Source: Mucidula mucida
Lineage: Eukaryota; Basidiomycota; Agaricomycetes; Agaricales; Physalacriaceae
Reading direction: 5' to 3'
DNA length: 14,142 nucleotides
NCBI GenBank assembly: GCA_015501055.1
Contig: JADNYV010000857.1
Location: 1-14,142, forward strand
Position 1 is the stretch's first letter; each line of letters opens with the position of its first letter. The position numbers and the translations under genes were made by a program. Positions 1-7,082 of this stretch are shown here, one piece after another. The notes under the pieces were generated by a model. The model was not told the DNA's origin and did not search any database. It was given only the letters and a program-made list of their open reading frames with translations.

Positions 1-546
1 CCGTGTTGGTCGTGTCAGAGGCCACGGAGCCGCTAGCCGTCGAGGTACCAGACGTGAGGGTAGCGGTACGAGTGACATGAGTGGTCTTGCTTGTGGTCGG
101 GGCACAACGGTAGTGGCAGGTACAGCTACTGGAGTTGTTGAAGTCTGTAGCAGGATGAAACAAGACTGTGGGTGTAGTAAGACAACGTACAGTGCGAACC
201 GTGCTAATACTCGAGCTCGTCGCGCTCTTCGATGTAGCAATGGGAAACAACAAGGTAGCAGACGAACTCGTCGTGCTTGATGTCGTCGACGTAGAGCTCG
301 TCGTCGGAGTGCTAGATGTAGACGTGGAGGTCGACGTCGGCGCGGATGAGGTCGCAGAGTGCTAGACGCTGTAATGACTTGCATCAATACAATCCATCCA
401 TCAGGGGTCCGCCATCACTCACCCGACGTCTGAGATGCGCTCGTCTCCGTCGCCGTCGCCGTCGGGAAAAGGCCTCCGCCTCCGCCGCCCATCGCCTGGC
501 GTTTAGCATGCACCTTGCGGCGCTCAAAGCGGTCGTACTGGGCCAT
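1..546 (-). CDS. Ser/Thr-rich putative membrane protein, 5' part only
   Basis: This gene is cut by the left edge. The ATG at 546-544 opens an exon reading MAQYDRFERRKVHAKRQ, then a run of six Gly, LFPT and a Thr/Ser stretch, up to a strong GTGAGT donor at 422. From about 361 to position 1 the minus strand is open in one frame that is almost entirely Ser/Thr/Ala/Pro, like an O-glycosylated cell-surface stalk. The N-terminus resembles that of the complete gene at 2516-3913: a basic start with no signal peptide, an Arg-Gln pair, a Gly-rich stretch, LF, then a Ser/Thr stalk. I infer a paralogous single-pass surface protein whose transmembrane part lies outside the window. The join is odd: no AG acceptor connects the phase-1 donor to the Ser/Thr frame. 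A GTACGT motif near 193 may start another intron. The existence of the gene is fairly sure; the exon model is not. Confidence 0.6.
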
Positions 547-1070
547 GATTATATCGGATTATTTAATGGGTGATTTTTGAGGATAGGACGTGTGGGAATG
601 AGCGTATATGGGAGAATGAATGTGGGTGCACGACGGTGCGGGTGGTATGTGGTCGTCGTTAAAGACAGCGCCGTTGACCGATGTCGGGGAAACGAAGAAA
701 ATGGAAAACGCCGCACGTCAGTCACACAGACCCTGGTCACGAGGGCTATTTTAGTCTATTTTCAAACGGCAAAAAGTTCACCTGATCCACGAACGCCACA
801 GTTGCCGGGGTTGTCAAGGCAGCCAGTGCAGTAGTCGACCTTTGCGTTTATTCCGTTTTGCGGTCCAAGCAGCATCCCTTAGCCAATACATTCAAATATG
901 ACTTCAACGATGTAGCTTAGTGCCACATCATACTGATACTCATGCTCTTGGGTTGAGGAATTGATTGTCCCTTCATCACGTCCTTCCCTATCCTTGATGG
1001 ATCGTGATGGTCAGGCTCACACGCCGGGAAACATGAACGTTCAAAAGCCCTCCGGCTCAATATTCAAGGA
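547..1070. other. Upstream region of the left-edge gene, no gene seen
   Basis: This stretch lies upstream of the minus-strand start at 546 and should hold its promoter. Short open frames exist on both strands, but none has plausible composition, splice signals or a good start. A CCAAT-like AGCCAATA sits near 880. Nothing else is supportable. Confidence 0.4.
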
Positions 1071-1152
1071 TATGCGCCACATCGTGTGCCATTCCCACTA
1101 AAGTCATTCCATCCAAGTAAGTACTGTCTAACAGAAGGCACATCTTCAATGA
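1071..1152 (+). repeat. Diverged direct repeat, copy 1
   Basis: This segment aligns by eye with 1426-1505. Shared blocks include GCGCCACAT, CAT-C..C-AAAGT-ATTC, CTGTCTAAC, AAGGCA and TCTTCAAT, in the same order and spacing. A 64-codon minus-strand frame (1251-1057) runs through it but starts with a non-ATG codon, and copy 2 is broken by stops. It is probably a decayed repeat or old gene fragment. Confidence 0.45.
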
Positions 1153-1425
1153 CCTGCCGAACAAGGATTTGTTGTCAATGACATGCACAAAGATGTCCGC
1201 GGTGGCCAGTGCGAGATGCCAGTCACGCTCATTGACAACCCAAATCTGCAAGAACTCGGTTCTAGATAGAGGTCAGATTTAGAGAAGAGATTTGATTGCA
1301 GTTGTTTGATAGTGCCACACTACTATGGCCATCGGGTGCTCAGTCTCAAGAACAAACATTGTTGGCACATTCATCACTAAATTCTAATCTTGAGATGACT
1401 CATGTTCACACGTCAAGAAATCCGA

Positions 1426-1505
1426 ATGTGCGCCACATTACTTACCATCTGCATCAAAGTTATTCTGTCCCCATTTCTGTCTAACCACAAGGCATTTCTT
1501 CAATC
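1426..1505 (+). repeat. Diverged direct repeat, copy 2
   Basis: Second copy of the segment at 1071-1152, about 355 bp further on and in the same orientation. Stops in all useful frames argue that neither copy is now a gene. Confidence 0.45.
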
Positions 1506-1597
1506 AGGCCCCAGAATTGACTTGATTAGGGCAGGTTGACAGGTGGCAGTGACCTTGAACCGGTCAATATCTATGCATCACTATCACTACCATGCAC

Positions 1598-1708
1598 ACG
1601 TCCGTAGCTCAGCTCGTAGAGCATCAAATCAAGAAATTATTCTAAATTTGAGGTGTCTGTTCAAGTCAGGCCGGATGTATTTAGCTTCTTGCGAAGCTCC
1701 ATTTTTTT
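1598..1708 (+). ncRNA. tRNA-like Pol III unit (SINE head or degenerate tRNA)
   Basis: The segment 1598-1679 folds as a tRNA. The 7-bp acceptor stem is 1598-1604 with 1672-1678, with one G-U pair. Next come TA, a 4-bp D stem (1607-1610 with 1619-1622), a 5-bp anticodon stem (1624-1628 with 1647-1651) and a 5-bp T stem with loop TTCAAGT (1655-1671). The A-box region is TAGCTCAGCTCG and the B box is GTTCAAGTC. The anticodon loop is 18 nt, so either an 11-nt intron is present or it is degenerate. Position 33 would be C instead of the universal U, and the variable loop has only 3 nt. Just downstream are a perfect 6-bp hairpin (1683-1698) and T7 (1702-1708), a Pol III terminator. These oddities and the repeats around it favour a tRNA-derived SINE head or pseudo-tRNA over a working tRNA. 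No amino acid is assigned. Confidence 0.55.
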
Positions 1709-1774
1709 ACATTATCCCTACTCTACTCCAGAGTAGAGGGGCGGTCGTGGGACCTGTACTCTGGGGTGTTGTAG

Positions 1775-2070
1775 ATAGGGTGGCGCAGCGGGGTGTTAGT
1801 AACGGTATCAATACCGACCCCCCAGGAGGCTCAGTTTTTGAAACCGTTGCTAACGGTTTCGATACCGGCACGTTGTCTCGGACACGTGATGTGGCGCCGC
1901 GCAGCCGCCTTCATCCCGCCTTAGTCCCGCCACCTCCAAGCTCCAGCGCGCCGGCACGTGTATTAGTCACGTGCCGGTATCAAAGTAGTACCTCCCGAGT
2001 CCCGACTGCCGTTAATTACCGCAGTAAACCCGAGGTGTATCAAAACCTAGGGCTTGCTTCACCACCCTAT
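1775..2070. mobile_element. Fold-back / MITE-like element with TA ends
   Basis: The ends are imperfect inverted repeats: ATAGGGTGGCGCAGC at 1775-1789 against ATAGGGTGGTGAAGC read on the minus strand from 2070, 13 of 15 matching. Taking TA as target duplication gives TA-GGGTGG..CCACCC-TA, the pattern of Tc1/mariner-type MITEs, although TA is palindromic and so weak evidence. Inside are further inverted repeats: CGGTAT/ATACCG (1803-1816), a perfect 9-bp GAAACCGTT/AACGGTTTC with 3-nt loop (1840-1860), and a perfect 10-bp CCGGCACGTG/CACGTGCCGG with 7-nt loop (1951-1977). There is no transposase. TGGCGCAGCGG at the left end also fits a Pol III A box, so a SINE-derived origin is possible. Confidence 0.45.
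1846..1934 (+). repeat. 88-bp direct repeat, copy A (inside the fold-back element)
   Basis: This segment aligns almost end to end with 2071-2158. Both run GTT-CTAA..GGT, GAT-CC-GCACGTTG, GGACACGTGATGTGGCG and GTC or GCCGCCTTCA, and end in GCCACC. Roughly three quarters of positions match by eye. It contains the CACGTG hexamer at 1883-1888. Confidence 0.55.
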
Positions 2071-2158
2071 GTTACTAAGGTATTGATGCCAGCACGTTGA
2101 TTGGACACGTGATGTGGCGTCGCGCCATGTCGCCTTCAGCCCGTCTTGGTCGGCCACC
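2071..2158 (+). repeat. 88-bp direct repeat, copy B (next to the fold-back element)
   Basis: Diverged copy of 1846-1934, beginning exactly where the fold-back element ends. It contains CACGTG at 2106-2111. The arrangement suggests that one element inserted beside, or was duplicated with, a related one. Confidence 0.55.
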
Positions 2159-2515
2159 ATTGTTGAGATAAGTATACCAATTAGGAGTCCAGGTCATCAT
2201 GTACGCCACATGTCGCCCATCCGCATCCTCAGCCTTCCTACACCAGTGCTTTGTAAATAACTTGTAATTTGCGCAGATGTAGTAGTACTCAACCTATACA
2301 ATACTTGCAAGTGCCCGAACAAAGTACTAATGCAACACGTATCGATGAAAAGAACAACAACACCAGCCGCCCTAGAAACCGAGTAGCCGTAGGTATCGCG
2401 GACCGAAATAATAAGAAAAAGAATACACCCACTCCCACCAAGAATCAACACATATGTAAAAGAGATAGGAAGCGGGGCATAAATAGGTGTATGTAGGTAG
2501 GTAGGAAGAGTGTTC
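2159..2515. other. Intergenic, 3' side of the membrane-protein gene
   Basis: There is no supportable gene here. The region contains the 3' flank of the minus-strand gene ending at 2516 and a short TAGG triplication near 2493. Open frames in it are antisense or low-quality. Confidence 0.4.
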
Positions 2516-3913
2516 TTATATACCGCCATAAGCATCTTCTGAATCAGCAAGAGTGTTCGATGACTTAGTACGGGCATGGGCACCAGCGTATCCCGCATGT
2601 CCACCGGCGTCAGTATAACCCGGATGCGCACCCGCGTAGCCCTGCGCCGTATCAGGCGAGTACGCATGGTAGCCCGAATAATCCTCGGCGTTATAGGCCA
2701 TCTGCATCTGCGGCTCCGAGCTATACGCGCCATGGCTCTCATAGTTGCCGTGCCCATCGTCCGACATGACATTGGGTTGGTAGTTATTATCAGGCTGGCC
2801 GAATGTGTACTGCGGACGCTCTTGCAAAGGCTGGGCCTGATTACGCGGAGGAGGGCTCGTCGCGTAAGGGTGGTCGGAATACTGGTTCCTGAAATCCTGG
2901 GGATTTTGGGCCTGGGATTGGTTATAATAAACAGCACCCTGTCCTGCGACGCCGGGGCCCGTCATGCTCGTCACAGACGGAGCGACAGTGTGGCCGCGCT
3001 CATACATCTGTGGAACGATGGGCGACGCCGGGGAGTTGGATGCAAAGTGGTCATCGGGCATGATCATAGCAGAACGGCGGAACTGCGACGCGCTAAACTC
3101 GTCAGCACGTCTGCGGCGGCTGCGACGACGCTGTAAAGATGCTTAGATTGATTGACCCGACTGATGGATAGGAACTCACCATGAAGAAACAAATGATAAA
3201 GCCAAGGGCAGCAAGTGCGACGAGACCTCCGGCAATACCACCAACCACAGCACCAGTGTTGATAGCTCCAGATACGGTTGGAGTATTACTTGCCGAAACA
3301 GTAGAGCCTTCACCAAAAGAAGCGCTGGTACGGGTAACAGAGCGGAAGGAACTGGTCGCGCTAGCATCATCCGTGCTTACAATGAGCGATGTCTTGGCGA
3401 ATCCCGCGACAGTTGTAGAGGAGCTTGTCTGGCGTCGAAATTAGCACCCGACCATAATGAGTACTAATGCAGACGTACAGTCGATCTGGTGGTAGAGCGG
3501 GAAGAAGTAGAAATGATAGATGAACTGGGACTAGAAGAAGAGACTATAGACGAAGATGGACTGGACGAGGAGGTCGACGTGGTGGTCGACGAGGCACGCT
3601 GGGTTGTACTTGGCGGGACGGAAGTCGATGGCGCCTGCGACGAGGTGGGCGACAGAGTCGTCGTCGTTCGCTCAGTCACAGCCGTAGTCGACGGCGGGGC
3701 AGAGAATGCTGGTTGTGAAGATGCTAAAGCTCATCAAGTAGCAGGTCTCAATTGGTCAAAAACCGACATACCAGCAGCAGTCGACGACTGCGGCGGCTCG
3801 GACGACGCCGAGGCAGTATCTCCACCGTCGTTCCCATTGTCATTTCCAAAGAGGCCTCCCAAGCCGCCCTGGCGCGCGCGGAGCAACTTGTGCTCAGATA
3901 AACGGTTAAGCAT
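2516..3913 (-). CDS. Ser/Thr-rich single-pass membrane protein (Mid2-like architecture)
   Basis: Four exons: 3913-3772, 3708-3479, 3428-3180 and 3130-2516, giving 411 aa; every junction is GT..AG and keeps frame. Residues 1-15 are basic (MLNRLSEHKLLRARQ) with no signal peptide. Residues 16-47 are Gly/Asn-rich and about 48-175 form a Ser/Thr stalk likely to be O-mannosylated. One helix at about 183-207 (GAVVGGIAGGLVALAALGF then IICFFM) ends exactly at an intron and is followed by RRRSRRRR. The 195-residue tail is Gln/Tyr/Ser/Gly-rich, with YSGYH, YAGAHPGY and PGYTDAGGHAGY repeats. Positive charge after the helix implies an outside N-terminus and a cytoplasmic tail. The layout is like fungal wall-stress sensors of the Mid2/Wsc type, but I see no Cys-rich WSC domain, so the role is inferred. 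The left-edge gene is a likely paralogue. Confidence 0.85.
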
Positions 3914-4080
3914 GGTGTTTTGCGGTAAAGAGAGGCCGTAAACAAAAGAATGTGGGATCCGAAAGGATGGACAGAGAGCAGGAGGGACAGAGGCGTCGTG
4001 CTGCCCAACGAGCTCAAAGGTGGCGGTAAGATGAAACTAGGTGACAAGGAATAACTTGGCCCGAAGCATCAGAATTCTGG

Positions 4081-4571
4081 TTACCAAGCGTGCCTCGGCA
4101 CGTGAGGAACACCGTTTTGGCGTACCTCGCCGTTGCTCTGGACATTATCGAGGACTTGTTGCTCATCGAGCTCGGCAATGAGGTCGTAGGCGAGCAAGAG
4201 TAACGGTGCGTCGTTCATTGGAGCGAGCTGCTGCGATCTCAGAGGTAATCGGATTTGCAAATGACTCATACCGGCATCCCCTTCGATAGGGGCCGCCGGC
4301 GCGCCTCGCCCTCAACACGTTGAGGCGAATTCTGGGCTATGTGGCGTACAATAATTCCCCCACTGAAAGCTGATACCAAGGCCAAGCGAGTCTCCAGATT
4401 GCTTAATCTACTATATTCTTGAAGCAGGAGGATGCATGCCACCAGATCGAAACCACCAGACTCAGGAGGCAGAAACGGAATACATTGACCGTAATGGCAG
4501 TCTCGTTTTACCATCGTCCGCCCATCCCTGGTGGCACATGTGAACCTAATCTCTTGCGCGATGCCTTCCAT
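4081..4571 (-). CDS. Small hypothetical protein, two exons
   Basis: I do not recognise this. A 100-codon exon (4571-4272) starts at ATG and reaches a phase-0 GTATGA donor. A 41-nt intron ending GATCGCAG joins it in frame to 4230-4081, giving 149 aa that end in VPRHAW. The N-terminal half has three Cys (CATRDG, DCHYGQC) and a Leu-rich stretch near residue 50. The second exon has an acidic Leu-rich segment (LLLLAYDLIAELDEQ). A TATATAAAGG motif at 4600-4591 lies only about 20 nt before the ATG. That is too close for a normal leader, so the true start could be the internal Met (TMVKRD), or this may not be a gene. It sits between the transaldolase-like gene and the membrane-protein gene, on the same strand. 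Confidence 0.35.
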
Positions 4572-4805
4572 CACGGTGACTGAGGATTCTCCTTTATATA
4601 GAAACCAGACAAGAGAGAATTAAGCAATCGTATTATTCTACAGTATTTATGTATGATCATTGAAGAAAGCAAAAAAAAAAATGTGCAGAGGATTCTTTTC
4701 ATTACGCCACAGGTTGAATGACTTGATCATTGATAGAAAGTCATGTTCGAATCGGTGTTTATTGCTCTTAACTTACATTCTCTAGCTGTACATAAGATAA
4801 TAATA
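4572..4805. other. Intergenic with A11 tract
   Basis: AT-rich 3' flank of the transaldolase-like gene. It holds an A11 run at 4671-4681 on the plus strand (T11 in the sense of the neighbouring minus-strand genes) and the TATATAAAGG motif at 4591-4600. No gene is seen. Confidence 0.4.
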
Positions 4806-6490
4806 TTAGAAATAATCTAGACCCTCCACAGGCTTTCTCCGGTTCTCCCTCGCAGAAAGCTCTTCCTCTAGAAGTAACGCCCGTAGACTCTTACTTCGCG
4901 TCGCGTCCTCGTTCTCTCGAGAGGTATTGACGCTAACAGACTTGGAATCCACCCCCCTTCCCCTTGAGAAGCTCATGCTCACTTTCCGCGTTCGTACGGG
5001 CGGCCGCCTGGGCGGCGACGGAACCTCAGTCCTCTGCTTCCCAGCCCTCTTCGTCGGAGTCGATGCTGGCGATGGCGACCCTCGCCCCGTCTTCAAGAGT
5101 GCAATAACACGAGGGTCCTGAGAAGCCAACTGTGCCTTCACCTCCTTATATATCACCTCATCAATCCTCCCCATCTTGTACTTCATACGTCCCAGCGTGT
5201 TCATCGTTATCCCCTTCATCATCTCTCTCGATACAGACGACAGCCTCGACAACAAGCCTCGATGCGGCGGGGACAGCGGAATCTTAACCTCTTCAGCCCG
5301 AGCGTAAGCCGGAGATGATTCCGCGACTTCCCCAAGCACGTTCAAGGAAGAACACGTTTCCACGGAAGCAACGTGTTTGTCCGAGAGCGTGACCGCGTTC
5401 AAGCACCCTAATGGGCCTACTTCGTCAATCTACAATAGCGGTCAGCAGACGAGCAACGCGCCAGAAGATTGCGCGAACCATTCTCAAATTGGTCCCCATC
5501 AAGTAACACGAAATGTCATGAAGCTTAAAATAGACAGACGTGGCCTGGATAACCTCCATCCCAGGATGTCGGCTCAGATTGACATAGGTCGTTTTGCGCT
5601 TCCGCTCGTACCAGTCCAAAATCTGATGAAACAGTTACAGGCAGACCAAAACAGAAAGGAGGGAAGACGAACAGGCCCAACTGATAATGAGATGGCTTTC
5701 GCGCCAGCTTCCGCACACGCCGTAGCATGAGCAATCCCGCTAACATACACCACATTCGATTGAATGCCATGCTCATAGTATAGTTCGTTAATCGCTCGTA
5801 GACCCGCTTCTGTCGCAGAAATCTACATAATGCTGATGAGCCAATAATGGAGTGATGTACAACAAGGACCAACCGAAACGATGATCCTTTTTCTCTCGAT
5901 CCCGCCTTCTTCAAACATATCAATCAGCCGTATAGCGCTGGCGCATATGGCTTCTCCATCGTCATGCAGTCTCGTATCGATAAACGTAAAATGCGGGCCG
6001 GAGGATCTGTCTATCAACGCTTTCCCCAGTTCGACGACCTGCTGAACCGTGAGCGCAATCTCTATTACCCCCGTCAAGACATGTTTACCAGTCGTTCAAG
6101 AACGGCACCGTAGATAGTAGGAGCCCGTAGTTTACTAGCCGACCTACAATGAAATCAGAACAACAGCCGCATTGATTAAACAACGAACACTCACAGATCC
6201 TCCAACACCATCTTCGTCGCCACCCAAAGGTGATAATAAACATGTTCGCCACCCAGCGCATCCAGAAGCGTACCTGGGCTGAGCGCGGTCCCCTCCAAGT
6301 CGTGTACCGATACCCCAGCCAAATCCAGAGTATCATAAACGATAGCCGTCTCCGCTTCGTGAAGACGTTCTTTGAGCTTTGGTCCCGAGGATTTCCCGCA
6401 TCCATGGACGTCCGGGATACGTACACGCGCAGCCGAAACCGGGGGCGCGCGGTTGGTATCAACCTGTTTCAGCGGCGTCGGTACAGGCAT
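4806..6490 (-). CDS. Transaldolase-like pseudoenzyme with long basic C-terminal tail
   Basis: Six exons: 6490-6195, 6143-6109, 6061-5874, 5822-5673, 5622-5479 and 5429-4806, giving 478 aa. Residues about 48-300 follow class I transaldolase: AIVYDTLDLAGV matches the strand with the catalytic Asp (D53). FTFIDTRLHDD matches the EVDARLS segment, ACAEAGAKAIS and ILDWYER match the sequences before and after the SPFVGR loop, and HPGMEVIQATSVYFK through YLMGTNLRM matches the late barrel strands. The Schiff-base lysine segment (ILIKLASTWQG in E. coli TalB) reads IIVSISATEAG, so Lys is Ser173. Other pocket residues are changed too: TNPS to LSPG, Glu96 position to Phe137, Thr156 position to Val198, and the Arg of SPFVGR to Pro. 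I infer loss of transaldolase activity. Typical transaldolases have about 320-335 residues; here about 170 extra Ser/Arg/Pro-rich residues follow. The weakest part of the model is the 35-nt second exon; a GTAAAC donor at about 6131 would give a shorter one. Start: first in-frame ATG. Confidence 0.8.
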
Positions 6491-7082
6491 GAGTGGCGTT
6501 CGTTAAATGTGCGTGTCAAGTCGTGAATAGTAGTAGCGTTCGCGCTCACAGGCCCATGATATATGAGGACCACGACGGCGCTGTGGACGTATGGTCAAAG
6601 CTCGGTGTGGACATAATATCCACTTTTGAGAAGCCCATTGTTCGTTCTTTATGGAAATATGAGGCAGGGGCGCGAGAAACTGATAGGAGTTATCTTGGGG
6701 AGAGTACGCTCTTTATGCAGGACAAAGTTGTGGTCACTTTGTAGTTCTTCGGTGACTGTGAACAGCGACGCGCATGCATGCATGATGGAGGTTCGAAAGA
6801 AAGGGCGGATCAAACCGATGGTGCCGAGGTCGAATCAAACCTACAGTTACCTATAAAAGGCGTTCCTAACAATATTACGTGATGCTATGTTGACAATACA
6901 TAGTTTTTATAGCAGAGATGAACGATTGAAATCGTATCCCTATCAAGTGTACACTATACGCTGAGCAACATTTTATGTGAGGACATTGCTATAGGCGACG
7001 TGAGTGGACTCTTTCTACAGTATATGCACTCTTGAGTCTTGAGGCTGATGTTTGAAACAGGCGTCAATTGTATCTGGCAAAC
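6491..7082. promoter_or_regulatory. Divergent promoter region
   Basis: These 592 bp separate the start of the transaldolase-like gene (minus) from the F-box gene (plus), so they should carry both promoters. A GCATGCATGCATG tract lies at about 6772-6784. An 83-codon plus frame at 6493-6744 begins with a non-ATG codon and shows no family features, so I do not call it a gene. Confidence 0.5.
6852..6859 (+). promoter_or_regulatory. TATA box for the F-box gene
   Basis: TATAAAAG, followed by GC-richer sequence, in the plus orientation about 230 bp before the ATG at 7083. If used, it predicts transcription starting near 6880-6890 and a leader of about 200 nt. Confidence 0.5.

Noticed and set aside
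1543..2100. 185-codon plus-strand frame
   Set aside because: It runs through the tRNA-like unit and the fold-back element, lacks any domain and has repeat-driven composition.
2197..2937. 246-codon minus frame
   Set aside because: It overlaps the membrane-protein tail in another frame, is Arg/Thr-rich and has no recognisable domain.
2576..3136. 186-codon plus frame rich in Arg, Ile and Val
   Set aside because: Antisense of the cytoplasmic tail exon of the membrane-protein gene; no domain or splice signals.
3489..3941. 150-codon plus frame rich in Asp, Glu and Val
   Set aside because: It is the antisense of the Ser/Thr stalk exon of the membrane-protein gene, where AGC/TCG/ACG codons read backwards as acidic residues.
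6493..6744. 83-codon plus frame upstream of the transaldolase-like gene
   Set aside because: Non-ATG start, no family resemblance, and it lies in the divergent promoter.
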